Assembly: GCF_018917435.1 (NCBI RefSeq)
Contig: NZ_JAHLOQ010000013.1
Location: 1-64,000 of the forward strand
DNA length: 64,000 nt
Direction of reading: 5' to 3'
DNA from: Intestinibacter bartlettii
Lineage (GTDB): Bacteria > Bacillota > Clostridia > Peptostreptococcales > Peptostreptococcaceae
This document shows positions 52,670-62,839 of the stretch, one piece after another (the stretch's first letter is position 1; each line of letters begins with the position of its first letter). A program made the translations under genes and the position numbers. The notes under the pieces are model-generated. The model was not told where the DNA came from. It was given only the letters and a program-made list of their open reading frames with translations, and did no database searches.

Positions 52670-54241
52670 ATGGAAAATAGTTATATAGATTATAATCATA
52701 AAAGCATACAAATGAAAAATATAACTAAGAAATTCGGCGATTTTGTCGCGAATGACAATATAAACTTGACTGTACATAAAGGTGAAGTTCATGCACTTTT
52801 AGGTGAAAATGGTGCAGGTAAATCAACTTTAATGAATATTTTATATGGATTATACACTCCTACTTCAGGTGAAATCTATATAAATGAAGAATTAGTTAAC
52901 ATTGAAAATCCTAATATTGCAATAAGCAAAGGTATAGGGATGGTGCATCAACATTTTATGCTAATTGGAACATTTACAGTTGCCCAAAATATAATTTTAG
53001 GTAGTGAAACAACTAAATTTATGGGGACTTTAGATATGAACAAAGCAATAAAAGATGTAGAGGAAATATCTAAAAAATATGGATTAGCAATAGATCCAAT
53101 GGCTAAAGTAGATGACATATCAGTAGGTATGCAACAGAGAGTTGAAATATTAAAAGCACTATATAGGGGTGCGGATATGCTAATTCTTGATGAGCCTACA
53201 GCTGTGTTAACCCCTCAAGAGATTGATGATTTAATTAAAATAATCAGAAACTTAACTAAAGAAGGCAAGTCAGTTATCATAATTACACACAAATTAAAAG
53301 AAATAAAAGCTATAGCAGATCACTGTACTGTTATAAGAAGAGGAAAATATATTGATACTGTAAAAGTTGATGATGTTACAGAAGATGACTTAGCAACTAT
53401 GATGGTTGGTAGAGAAGTTAACTTTAAAGTTGATAAAGAAGAAGCTAGACCTACTAGTACAGTATTAGAAATAAACGACCTAGTTGTTAAAGATAGTAGA
53501 AAGATATCTGCTGTAGATGGATTATCTTTAGAAGTGAAAGCTGGAGAAATATTAGGTATAGCAGGTATAGATGGAAATGGACAAAGTGAATTAGTTGAAG
53601 CACTAACAGGTCTTAGAAAATCTCATAGTGGAAGTATAAAAATTAATGGACATGAAATATTAAACAATACTCCAAAACAAATATTCAAAAAAGGTATAAA
53701 AAATATACCAGAAGATAGACATAAAAGAGGTTTAGTTTTAGACTTTACAGTTGCAGAAAATACTATATTACAAAACTATAAAGAATCTAGATTCTCTAAA
53801 AATACTATAATAAATAGAGATGCAATGAATGAACATGCAAAATCAATAATTTCAAGATTTGATGTTAGACCTACAGATTATACTCAAAAAACTAGAGCAC
53901 TTTCTGGTGGTAACCAACAAAAAATAATAATCGGTAGAGAAGTTATAAATATAGAAACATCTAGAAAAGAAACAAATGAACCTCAATTATTAATAGCAAC
54001 TCAACCAACAAGAGGACTAGATGTTGGGGCAATTGAATTTGTTCATAAAGCATTAGTTGAACAAAGAGATGCAGGAAATGCTGTTTTACTTGTGTCATTA
54101 GAGCTAGACGAAGTAATGAATGTATCAGACAGAATAGCTGTTATGTACGAAGGTAAAATAGTAGGAATAGTAAATTCAAAAGACACAGATGAAAATACTC
54201 TTGGACTTATGATGGCAGGAGGTGTAACAGATGGAAAATAA
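52670..54241 (+). CDS. Nucleoside ABC transporter ATP-binding protein (NupO-like)
   Basis: 523 residues with two fused ATPase domains. The first (about 10-240) has GENGAGKSTL, VGMQQRVEILKAL and LILDEPTAVLTP. The second (about 265-510) has a degenerate Walker A GIDGNGQSEL and ALSGGNQQKIIIGRE. This tandem layout is that of RbsA/NupO proteins for purine nucleosides. AGGAGG lies 11 nt upstream of the ATG. It overlaps the permease gene by 11 bp. Confidence 0.93.
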   Translation: MENSYIDYNHKSIQMKNITKKFGDFVANDNINLTVHKGEVHALLGENGAGKSTLMNILYGLYTPTSGEIYINEELVNIENPNIAISKGIGMVHQHFMLIGTFTVAQNIILGSETTKFMGTLDMNKAIKDVEEISKKYGLAIDPMAKVDDISVGMQQRVEILKALYRGADMLILDEPTAVLTPQEIDDLIKIIRNLTKEGKSVIIITHKLKEIKAIADHCTVIRRGKYIDTVKVDDVTEDDLATMMVGREVNFKVDKEEARPTSTVLEINDLVVKDSRKISAVDGLSLEVKAGEILGIAGIDGNGQSELVEALTGLRKSHSGSIKINGHEILNNTPKQIFKKGIKNIPEDRHKRGLVLDFTVAENTILQNYKESRFSKNTIINRDAMNEHAKSIISRFDVRPTDYTQKTRALSGGNQQKIIIGREVINIETSRKETNEPQLLIATQPTRGLDVGAIEFVHKALVEQRDAGNAVLLVSLELDEVMNVSDRIAVMYEGKIVGIVNSKDTDENTLGLMMAGGVTDGK

Positions 54242-55319
54242 ATCAACTAAAAAGAAAAGCTTCCTTAATGATACTTTTGTATTCTCAGTAGTATCAGTAA
54301 TACTAGGGCTTTTAGTTGGTGCAATAGCATTAATTTTATCAGGACACAATCCTATAACAGTGTATAGTGCACTTATAGAAGGTGTAATAGGTAAACCTAA
54401 ATATATAGCATGGACTATAATAAGAGCTACACCATTAATACTTACTGGTTTATCAATCGCATTTGCATTTAAAACAGGTCTGTTCAATATAGGAGCAGAA
54501 GGTCAATTTATAATAGGTGCTTTAGTAGCAGTATTAGTTGGTACAGGTTTAGATTTACCAGCAATCATACACATACCGCTTACATTACTTTGTGCAGCAC
54601 TTGCAGGGGCTGTATGGGGTGGAATTGCAGGTTGGTTAAAATCTAAATTTGGTATAAATGAAGTTATAGCAAATATAATGTTAAACTGGATAGCTTTCTA
54701 TCTTAGTAACTTTGTATTAGTAACTACATGGTTAAAAGTTCCTAACAGTGAAACATCAGTACCTATAAAAGATAGTGCAAAAATAAGTATAAATTGGTTA
54801 AAGAGTTTAGTTGGTCCAGCTACTAGTGTAAACTGGGGGATTGTTATATCTATAATTATAGTTATTATAATTGCGTTTATATTAGCAAAAACAACTTTAG
54901 GATTTGAACTTAGAGCAGTTGGATTTAATAAATTTGGTGCAGAGTATGCAGGTATAAATGTAAACTCTTCTATATTAAAATCTATGGCTATAGCAGGTAT
55001 GATAGCTGCGATAGCAGGTGCGATACAAGTTATGGGTGTTACAAATGTTATAACAGTGCTTCCAGCACAAGAAGGATACGGATTTGATGGTATAGCAGTT
55101 GCACTTATAGCAAATAACAACCCAATAGGAGTTATATTCTCTGGATTATTATTTGGTGCTTTCAAATATGGTGGAACAAAAATGCAATCAGTTGGTGCTC
55201 CATCAGAAGTTATAAGTATAATAATCGGATCAATAGTTTATTTCATAGCATTAACACATGTTATTAGATTAGTATATCAAAAAATGAGAAAAAGAAAAAA
55301 TGAAGGGGTGAATGAATAA
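54231..55319 (+). CDS. Nucleoside ABC transporter permease 1 (NupP-like)
   Basis: 362 residues with about ten membrane helices, of the BPD_transp_2 (LivH/RbsC-like) family. The EAA-like motif region includes GFELRAVGFNKFGAEYAGIN. It pairs with the next permease. Translation is coupled: its ATG lies inside the end of the ATPase gene and its TAA overlaps the next ATG (TAATG). Confidence 0.93.
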   Translation: MENKSTKKKSFLNDTFVFSVVSVILGLLVGAIALILSGHNPITVYSALIEGVIGKPKYIAWTIIRATPLILTGLSIAFAFKTGLFNIGAEGQFIIGALVAVLVGTGLDLPAIIHIPLTLLCAALAGAVWGGIAGWLKSKFGINEVIANIMLNWIAFYLSNFVLVTTWLKVPNSETSVPIKDSAKISINWLKSLVGPATSVNWGIVISIIIVIIIAFILAKTTLGFELRAVGFNKFGAEYAGINVNSSILKSMAIAGMIAAIAGAIQVMGVTNVITVLPAQEGYGFDGIAVALIANNNPIGVIFSGLLFGAFKYGGTKMQSVGAPSEVISIIIGSIVYFIALTHVIRLVYQKMRKRKNEGVNE

Positions 55320-56254
55320 TGAATGATTTAGCGATAATCCTTAGTACAACTTTAATGTATTCTACTCCCCTTATATTTACAGCACTTGGTGGAGTTTTCT
55401 CTGAGAATTCAGGTATAGTAAATATAGGACTTGAAGGGATGATGACAATAGGAGCCTTCGTTGGGGCTACAGCAGGATATTTAACAGGGAACCCTTGGAT
55501 AGCACTAATATGTGCAGGTATTGCAGGTGGATTATTTGCATTAATTCACGGAATAGCGACAATTACTTTTAATGCAGACCATACAATATCAGGGGTTGCA
55601 ATAAATCTTTTAGCTCCAGGGGTTGCATTATTTACATCTAAAATATTATTTAATGGTTCAGTTACAACACCAACTATACCAATGGAAAATAAAATTCCAA
55701 GACCACTAAATGGTGTGTTTGAAGCAGGTAGTATATTAGATACTATATTTAATACTTATGCTACAACATATATAGCATTAGCAATGATATTTGTAGTTTG
55801 GTTTGTATTATACAAAACTAAATTTGGTCTTAGAGTAAGAGCTGTTGGTGAACATCCAGGGGCAGCTGATACTTTAGGTATAAATGTATCAAGAGTTAGA
55901 TATACAAGTGTTATAATTTCAGGTATATTAGCAGGTATAGGTGGAGCATCTATGAGTTTAGCAATAGTTTCAACATTCAGACCAGCATTAATATCTGGAC
56001 AAGGGTATATAGCTCTAGCAGCTGTTATATTCGGTAAATGGAGACCACAATGGGCAGGAGCGGCTTGTCTATTATTTGGTTTTTCAACAGGACTTACAGT
56101 TTATTTAGGAAATCCAACATTAGGAATAACTATAAATGAAAACTTATTATCAATGTTACCTTATATAGTAACACTAGTGATGTTAGTATTATTTGTTAGA
56201 ACTTCTACAGCACCAGCTGCTTTAGGAAATCCATACAAAAAAGGTGAAAGATAA
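55319..56254 (+). CDS. Nucleoside ABC transporter permease 2 (NupQ-like)
   Basis: 311 residues with about nine membrane helices: SENSGIVNIGLEGMMTIGAF and FGLRVRAVGEHPGAADTLGI are typical of the second permease of BMP-type importers. With the ATPase, permease 1 and the BMP lipoproteins it forms a purine nucleoside importer. An insertion sequence begins 26 bp after its stop. Confidence 0.93.
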   Translation: MNDLAIILSTTLMYSTPLIFTALGGVFSENSGIVNIGLEGMMTIGAFVGATAGYLTGNPWIALICAGIAGGLFALIHGIATITFNADHTISGVAINLLAPGVALFTSKILFNGSVTTPTIPMENKIPRPLNGVFEAGSILDTIFNTYATTYIALAMIFVVWFVLYKTKFGLRVRAVGEHPGAADTLGINVSRVRYTSVIISGILAGIGGASMSLAIVSTFRPALISGQGYIALAAVIFGKWRPQWAGAACLLFGFSTGLTVYLGNPTLGITINENLLSMLPYIVTLVMLVLFVRTSTAPAALGNPYKKGER

Positions 56255-56279
56255 TAGTGAATATAATAATATTGGAAGT

Positions 56280-58151
56280 AAAAAGGGGCTGTCGCAAAAT
56301 AAGATTTGCGATGGCCCTTTTCTAATTTAACAAAAAAAAGACGAACTTTAAAAAGTTCGCCCTTTCTAGTATCATATAAATATGACACAAAACAATCAAC
56401 TTAATAATAACAGATTTTACGAAAATTATCAATTAAAATTACCATTTGAAATGGATATTTTAATACCTGAAGATGATTCCGTTAGACTACTTAATTTTGT
56501 ATTGGAGGGATTGGATTACAGAAATTTATATAATAAATATTCTACAAAAGGTAGAAAATCTAAAGTAGATCCTAAAATCATGTTCAAGATAATTACATAC
56601 GCTAATATGGAAAATATATGGTCAAGTAGAGATATTGAGAAACATTGTCATAGGGATATTAACTTTAAATGGCTTTTGCAAGGCGTTCAGCCTCCAGACC
56701 ATTCTACAATATGTAGATTTAAATATGAAAAAATGGATGAAGATGTATTAGAAGATTTACTTTCTCAAAAGCTTAATATATTTTTTGAACTTGGAGAAAT
56801 TAACTTTGAAAATATATTTATTGACGGTACAAAAATAGAATCAGCAGCCAATAAATATACTTTTGTTTGGAGAAAAACAATAATGTATCATGAAAAGAAT
56901 ATGAATATAAAGATTAGCGAGCTTTTAGAAAAAATAAATACAATTTACAATCAAAATTTCACAATAAATAATAGTGAAAATATCTATACAATCAATGAAA
57001 TTAATCACGTTTTAAATTTTTTATATGAAACAAAAATAAGTACAAATACTAATTTTGTATATGGAAAAGGTCATAAAAAAACTCAACTTCAAAAATTCAC
57101 CGAAGGTTTAGAAAAATTTGCAGATAGAAGAAAAAAATATGATGAGCACTATTTAAAATTAGGAGATAGAAATAGTTATTCAAAAACAGATATCGATGCT
57201 ACGTTCATGAGAATGAAAGAAGATCATATGAAAAATGGACAACTTAAACCTGCTTATAATTTACAGATAGGAGTTGAATCAGAATATATTGTAGGCGTAG
57301 CTATTTTCAATAATCCTACGGATTCACCTACATTAATATCTTTTTTAGAAAAAATAAAACAGAATTTAAATACTACATATAAAAATGTTATAGCTGACGC
57401 TGGATACGAAAGTGAAGAAAATTATATGTATTTGAAAGAAAATAGCCAGAAGGCTTATATAAAACCATCTAATTATGAGCAATCTAAAAAAAGAGGTTAT
57501 AAATTAAAATACGGAAAACTAGAAAATATGATATATGACAAAGAAAATGATAGATATATATGTCATAAAGGAAGATATTTAGAATATACTAAAACAGTTT
57601 CAAGTAAAACTGCTACTGGATATTCAATATCAAAGAAAGTGTATAAATGTTCTAACTGTGAAGATTGTGAATTTAGAACTAACTGTTATACAGGAAAATA
57701 TTCAAAAAAATAACTGTTTCACCTAATTTTTCAGAACTTAGAAAAGAATCTTTAAAAAATATAACCTCAGAAAAAGGAAATTTACTTAGAATTAATCGTT
57801 CGATTCAAGTTGAAGGAGCCTTCGGCGTAATAAAAAATAACTATGGTTTTAAACGATTTTTAAGTAAAGGTACAAAAAATATAAATATTGATATTCTATT
57901 TTTATGTTTTGGATATAATATTAATAAATTACATTCCAAAATAATAAATAATCGTTTAGGAGTGTCTTTATTTAAAGAAAATGAAGTAGATTAATATGTA
58001 AAAAACATAAAATTTAACTACTTCTATTTGTTGTGCTCAAAAATATAAAACTCTAAATTTTTTTTAAGCGTTAGCTTTATTTTTTTACATGAAACTAAAA
58101 AAGGAGTGTTACAAAATAGTTTTTACCTATTTTGCGACACTCTCTTTTTTT
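56280..58151 (+). mobile_element. IS1182-like insertion sequence
   Basis: Terminal inverted repeats: left AAAAGGGGCTGTCGCAAAAT (56280), right complement AAAAGAGAGTGTCGCAAAAT (ending near 58151); they share about 17 of 20 bases. Both ends fold into terminator hairpins (GGGC...TCGCAAA / TTTGCGA...GCCC at the left; GAGTGTTACAAAATAG / CTATTTTGCGACACTC at the right), as is usual in this family. I could not identify a target-site duplication. The length is about 1.87 kb, with one frameshifted transposase. Confidence 0.85.
56382..57994 (+). CDS. IS1182-family transposase, split by a frameshift
   Basis: An N-terminal DUF772 part (about 40-130, MFKIITYANMENIWSSRDIE) precedes a DDE_Tnp_1_6 part with the Asp of FIDGTKIESAAN and IADAGYESEEN. 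The first frame stops at 57713. The -1 frame then continues to 57994 with KITVSPNFSELRKES and the third catalytic region VEGAFGVIKNNYGF. The switch point is an A7 run (TCAAAAAAATAA), a classical -1 slippery heptamer. Either programmed frameshifting or an inactivating indel is possible. Confidence 0.85.
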
Positions 58152-58288
58152 AATTTCTAATCTATTTGTTAAATTTATTTAATTTAGTGAATATATACAA
58201 AAGGTGAATTAAAAAATAAAAAACAGACATAATACTATATAGATATATTTAAACTACTTTTCTGATTTGATAGAAGGGAACGATTATA

Positions 58289-59083
58289 TTGACCAATAAG
58301 ATGATACATATAAGTTATTCACCACAGCATGATTGTATGGTGAAGTTATTTATGAAAGATAATAATAAATATGTTATATGTAATGAGCAGTTAAGAGATT
58401 TAAGTGTAGATATTGATATGGAAGATGAGGAGAACAAAGAAGAAGCAATTAATGAGATAATAGAATTAATTTTAATCATCCTAAAAGATAAAAATGTAAA
58501 AGAATACATATGGAATAACTACAAAAATTTAAATGATGAAGAAAAGGAGGAAATATATCGAGAAGCCAAGGATTTACTTGACAAGAAGGAACCATTTATA
58601 ATAAATACAATTTATAATAAATTAGTGGAATTTTTGGAATCAGAAAAAGTATTAAATATAGACGGTTTTTTTAGATTTAGAATGAAAGATTTTATGGTGT
58701 ATATATCGATAATAAGTGATATAGCGCTTGAAGAATATTTAATAAAGAGAGATAAAAATCAATTTATAAACACTTTAAAATATTTTATAGAATCACAAGA
58801 ACATAAAATTGATTTATTAATAATACATATAATGAAAGATAGCAGCTTTAGGTTTTTTGACAGAAATGGAATCGAAATAAACAATAAAGAAAGCGAAGAA
58901 ATGATGAGCATGATTATGAAGGAGGATCTAAACTACGAAGACTGTCTAATAAGTGTATTATTAGCTTTATGCCCTAAAAAAATAGAAATAATAGATGATT
59001 TAAAAAATGATACTTCAAAGGAAATAATAGAAAATATAAAGATAATATTCGAAGACAACGTAAAAATTATTAATAGAAATTAA
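58289..59083 (+). CDS. ytxC: YtxC-like sporulation protein
   Basis: 264 residues. The central stretch FFRFRMKDFMVYISIISDIA, followed by EYLIKRDKNQFINTLKYFIE and a Q-E-H-K-I end, matches the YtxC family. It is a sporulation-associated protein of unknown biochemical role, usually found just upstream of thrS in clostridia, as here. The start is TTG at 58289, with AAGGGA upstream; ATG 58301 would be too far from it. The IS element lies just before. Confidence 0.8.
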   Translation: MTNKMIHISYSPQHDCMVKLFMKDNNKYVICNEQLRDLSVDIDMEDEENKEEAINEIIELILIILKDKNVKEYIWNNYKNLNDEEKEEIYREAKDLLDKKEPFIINTIYNKLVEFLESEKVLNIDGFFRFRMKDFMVYISIISDIALEEYLIKRDKNQFINTLKYFIESQEHKIDLLIIHIMKDSSFRFFDRNGIEINNKESEEMMSMIMKEDLNYEDCLISVLLALCPKKIEIIDDLKNDTSKEIIENIKIIFEDNVKIINRN

Positions 59084-59151
59084 TTTAGCTTATAAAGTTA
59101 AAAAACTATTATAATTATAAAGTCTTATAAAAATTTTGTTGAATATTATTA

Positions 59152-59180
59152 TTGAATGATTTTTAAGTATCTGTTATAAT
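59152..59180 (+). promoter_or_regulatory. Promoter of the thrS T-box
   Basis: TTGAAT (59152-59157) and TATAAT (59175-59180) with 17 bp between them, about 35 bp before the T-box. Confidence 0.75.
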
Positions 59181-59213
59181 CTAAATCATAATAGTTAATA
59201 ATTAAAATATAAT

Positions 59214-59455
59214 CGCTATGAAGAGGACAAGTAAATAAGAATTTATTTTACTAGAGAGTAAGGTCACCGGCTGAAAGCCTTATAAAATAAACTTGTTGAA
59301 AAACTACCTCGGAGCGGAACTTATTAGCACATAGTGTGAAAGTGTTCGGTTGACAACCTTATAGTCATCAAGAGGATTTGTTTTCATTAAATAAATCAAC
59401 TTGGGTGGAACCACGATATCGTACTCGTCCCAACTTTCTGGGACGAGTTTTTTTA
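59214..59455 (+). promoter_or_regulatory. Threonyl T-box riboswitch
   Basis: Stem I runs from about 59220 with AAGAGGACAAGTAAATAAG and GAGAGTAAGG to CGGAGC. The specifier region GAAAAACTACCTC contains ACT (59303) and ACC (59306), both threonine codons. The T-box bulge GGGTGGAACCACG is at 59403-59415. The terminator ACTCGTCCCA/TGGGACGAGT with T run ends at 59455. Uncharged tRNA-Thr should favour the antiterminator. Confidence 0.95.
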
Positions 59456-59561
59456 TTATTTATATGAAATCTAAATAATGGAATCAAAGAATATATTTTC
59501 TTGATTTAGTTAGAGTAATTATAAATTTAAAATTTATTAGAAAAAATACAGGAGGAAAAAA

Positions 59562-61481
59562 ATGATTAAAGTTACATTAAAAGACGGTTCAATTAAAGAA
59601 TTTGAAGGCAAAATATCAGTATTAGATATTGCAAAATCAATCAGTGAAGGTTTAGCTAGAGCTGTTGTTGCAGCTTCAGTTAATGGTGAAACTGTAGGTC
59701 TTGACTATGAAGTATGTGAAGATTGCGAATTAAATTTATACAAATTTGATGATGAAGAAGGAAAAGACGTATTCAGACATACTTCAGCTCATATATTAGC
59801 TCAAGCTTTAAAAAGATTATATCCAGGGGTAAAACTTGCTATAGGACCAAGTATAGAAAATGGATTCTACTATGATATAGATTTAGATCATAGAATAACA
59901 GAAGAAGAATTAGCTAAAATAGAAGCTGAAATGAAAAAAATAGCTAAAGAAGATTTAAAAATAGAAAGATATGAACTTTCAAAAGAAGATGCTTTAAAAT
60001 GGGCTAAAGAAAATGGTGAAGATTACAAAGTTGAATTAATAGAAGAATTACCAGAAGGTGAAGTAATATCATTCTATAAACAAGGGGATTTTGCTGACTT
60101 ATGTAGAGGTCCACATCTTCCATCAACTAAAAAAGTTAAAGCTGTTAAATTATTAAGTGTTGCTGGTGCTTACTGGCGTGGAGACGAAAAAAATAAAATG
60201 CTTCAAAGAATATACGGAACTTCATTCGAAAAGAATAAAGATTTAGAAGCATACTTACACTTAATGGAAGAAGCTAAGAAAAGAGACCACAGAAAATTAG
60301 GTAAAGAATTAGATTTATTCTTCATACCAGAAGAAGGTCCTGGATTCCCATTATTCATGCCAAAAGGTATGCAACTTAAAAATGCATTATTAGAATTCTG
60401 GAGAGAAGTACATAGAGAAGATAACTATGTAGAAATAGAAACTCCAATAATATTAAACAGACATTTATGGGAAACATCAGGTCACTGGTATCACTACAAA
60501 GAAAATATGTACACTGTTAAAATAGATGAACAAGATTTCGCTATAAAACCAATGAACTGCCCAGGTGGAATGTTATACTACAAATCAAAACCACATTCTT
60601 ATAGAGATTTCCCTATGAGAGTTGCTGAACTTGGTAGAGTTCATAGACATGAATTATCAGGTGCTTTACATGGTCTTATGAGAGTTAGAGCATTCACTCA
60701 AGATGATGCGCATATATTCATGTTACCAGAACAAATAAAAGACGAAATAAAAGATGTTGTTAGACTTATAGACAGCGTATACAAAGTATTCGGATTCCAA
60801 TATGGTATAGAATTATCTACTAGACCAGAAGATTCTATGGGTACTGATGAAGAATGGGAAATAGCTGAAAATGGTTTAAGAGAAGCTTTAGAAGAATTAG
60901 GTTTAGCTTATGAAATAAACGAAGGTGACGGAGCATTCTACGGGCCAAAAATAGACTTCCACTTAAGAGATTGCTTAGGTAGAACATGGCAATGTGGTAC
61001 TATCCAATTAGATATGCAATTACCACAAAGATTCGATGCTACTTACATAGGACAAGATGGTGAAAAACATAGACCTGTTATGATCCACAGAGTTTTATTA
61101 GGTAGTATAGAAAGATTTATAGGTATATTAATAGAGCATTATGCTGGTAAATTCCCAGTTTGGATAGCTCCAACTCAAGTTAAAATACTTCCTATATCTG
61201 ATAAATTTAACGCTTATGCTCAAGAAGTTAAAGATGCTTTATTTGCTAAAGGCTTAAGAGTTGAAATAGATGATAGAGCGGAAAAAATGGGCTTCAAAAT
61301 AAGAGAAGCACAATTAGAAAAAGTTCCGTACATGTTAGTTGTAGGTGAAAAAGAAGTTGAAGCAAATGCTGTTTCAGTTAGATCAAGAGATAAAGGTGAA
61401 ATGGGTAGCTTATCAGTAGACGAATTTGTTGCTATGGTATGTAAAGAAGTAGAAGATAAAGTTAACGTAATCCAAGACTAA
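59562..61481 (+). CDS. thrS: Threonyl-tRNA synthetase
   Basis: 639 residues. N-terminal TGS (1-60), editing domain with HTSAHILAQALKR (His about 73) and the DLCRGPHLPSTK Cys motif, class II catalytic core with motif 2 (RVHRHELSGALHGLMRVRAF) and zinc ligands (PMNCPGG Cys, then His), and the C-terminal anticodon-binding domain (about 540-639). Full length. AGGAGG precedes the ATG. Controlled by the T-box upstream. Confidence 0.98.
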   Translation: MIKVTLKDGSIKEFEGKISVLDIAKSISEGLARAVVAASVNGETVGLDYEVCEDCELNLYKFDDEEGKDVFRHTSAHILAQALKRLYPGVKLAIGPSIENGFYYDIDLDHRITEEELAKIEAEMKKIAKEDLKIERYELSKEDALKWAKENGEDYKVELIEELPEGEVISFYKQGDFADLCRGPHLPSTKKVKAVKLLSVAGAYWRGDEKNKMLQRIYGTSFEKNKDLEAYLHLMEEAKKRDHRKLGKELDLFFIPEEGPGFPLFMPKGMQLKNALLEFWREVHREDNYVEIETPIILNRHLWETSGHWYHYKENMYTVKIDEQDFAIKPMNCPGGMLYYKSKPHSYRDFPMRVAELGRVHRHELSGALHGLMRVRAFTQDDAHIFMLPEQIKDEIKDVVRLIDSVYKVFGFQYGIELSTRPEDSMGTDEEWEIAENGLREALEELGLAYEINEGDGAFYGPKIDFHLRDCLGRTWQCGTIQLDMQLPQRFDATYIGQDGEKHRPVMIHRVLLGSIERFIGILIEHYAGKFPVWIAPTQVKILPISDKFNAYAQEVKDALFAKGLRVEIDDRAEKMGFKIREAQLEKVPYMLVVGEKEVEANAVSVRSRDKGEMGSLSVDEFVAMVCKEVEDKVNVIQD

Positions 61482-61510
61482 TAAAAATAAAATATTATAT
61501 TAAATAAAAA

Positions 61511-61555
61511 TATCCTTATTATTGTTTTAAGATACAATGATAAGGATGTTTTTTT
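61511..61555 (+). terminator. Intrinsic terminator
   Basis: ATCCTTAT and ATAAGGAT with inner TTGT/ACAA pairing, followed by a T run. It ends thrS. The rest of 61482-61794 is AT-rich. Confidence 0.85.
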
Positions 61556-61688
61556 GTATATGTAAAAATTTAAATGTTATTTGAAGTATTATTTATATCG
61601 CATTAAAATTTTATAATTATTATGGTATAAAATATAAAATTAAAAAAAATTATAATTATATTTACAAAAATATATAAAAACATTATAA

Positions 61689-61720
61689 TGATAACTGGCG
61701 ATTGATGAATATTGTTATCA
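61689..61720 (+). promoter_or_regulatory. Candidate Fur-type operator region
   Basis: TGATAAC (61689-61695) and GTTATCA (61714-61720) are inverted half-sites of Fur type, but the spacing is larger than in the classical box. They lie about 75 bp before the iron-uptake genes, where iron-dependent control would be expected. Confidence 0.35.
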
Positions 61721-61794
61721 ATTATTAAAGAATATTGATATCATGTTCAAGTTTAAATTTAAATTTAAATATTGTAAATATATAGGAGAAAGTT

Positions 61795-62835
61795 ATGAAG
61801 TTAAAAAAATTATGTGCAATTGTAATGTCTTGTGCCCTACTTATTACAACAGGGTGTTCAAGTACAAATACTCAAAGTAAGGATGATAGTAAAAAAAGTG
61901 ATGTGCAGGAGACAACTTCTGCATCTTATCCAATAAAGATAAAACATGCATATGGCGAAACTATAATAGAGAGTGAGCCTAAAAATATTGCAACAATATC
62001 TTGGGGAAATCAAGATGTTCCGCTAGCCTTAGGGATTACACCAGTTGGAGTATCTAAAGCAAATTATGGTGAGACGGAAGAAAATGGTTTATTACCATGG
62101 ACAGGAGAGAAATATAATGAATTAGGTGTAGATAAACCTGTTGTATTTAACGATGTGGATGGAATAGATTATGAAGCTATTAGTGACTCAAATCCAGATG
62201 TCATACTAGCTGCTTATTCTGGAATAACACAAGAAGAATATGATTTATTAAGTCAAATAGCTCCAGTTGTTGCATATCCAACAGAGGCATGGCAAACTTT
62301 ATGGAGAGATCAAATAAATATTAATGCTACTGCAATTGGTAAGAAAGATGAAGGTGAAGCATTAGTTAAAGAATTAGAAACATTAATAAAAGAAAAAACA
62401 AGTGAATACAAAGATATAAAAGGAAAGAAAGCAGTATTTTGCTACTTTAATCCATCTGACTTAGGTAAATTTTATATATATTTACCATCAGACCCTCGTG
62501 TAGCGTATTTAACAGATTTAGGATTAGAATTTCCAGAAAGTATATCTAAGTTAGCTGAAGGATCAAATAGTTTCTATGTTGAAATAAGTTCAGAAAATAT
62601 AGATATATTAGAAGATGCAGATATTATAGTTTGTTACGGAAATGATGGATTATTAAAATCTTTACAAGATGATACTTTATTAAGTAAAGTTCCTGCAATT
62701 GCAAACGGATCAGTTGCTGTTATAGAAGATGGTTCAGCATTAGCAGCATCTTGTACTCCTAGTGCATTATCTATACCAGCTAAAATAGATGAATATTTAA
62801 AAGTAATAGGAGATGCTGCATCTAAAGTAAAATAA
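61795..62835 (+). CDS. Iron-siderophore ABC transporter, substrate-binding lipoprotein
   Basis: 346 residues. Lipobox TTGCSS (Cys about 21), then a FhuD/FecB-type fold: AYGETIIESEPKNIATISWG near the N-terminus and YLTDLGLEFPESISKL in the second lobe. It binds a ferric siderophore or heme-like ligand outside the membrane and delivers it to the permeases downstream. GGAGAAAGTT precedes the ATG. Only the periplasmic-binding part is present, with no receptor needed in a Gram-positive. Confidence 0.92.
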   Translation: MKLKKLCAIVMSCALLITTGCSSTNTQSKDDSKKSDVQETTSASYPIKIKHAYGETIIESEPKNIATISWGNQDVPLALGITPVGVSKANYGETEENGLLPWTGEKYNELGVDKPVVFNDVDGIDYEAISDSNPDVILAAYSGITQEEYDLLSQIAPVVAYPTEAWQTLWRDQININATAIGKKDEGEALVKELETLIKEKTSEYKDIKGKKAVFCYFNPSDLGKFYIYLPSDPRVAYLTDLGLEFPESISKLAEGSNSFYVEISSENIDILEDADIIVCYGNDGLLKSLQDDTLLSKVPAIANGSVAVIEDGSALAASCTPSALSIPAKIDEYLKVIGDAASKVK

Positions 62836-62839
62836 TTAG

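Noticed and set aside
54698-55165. Long antisense ORF opposite the first nucleoside permease
   Set aside because: It mirrors the codon bias of the real gene on the plus strand, lacks a ribosome binding site and has a low-complexity translation.
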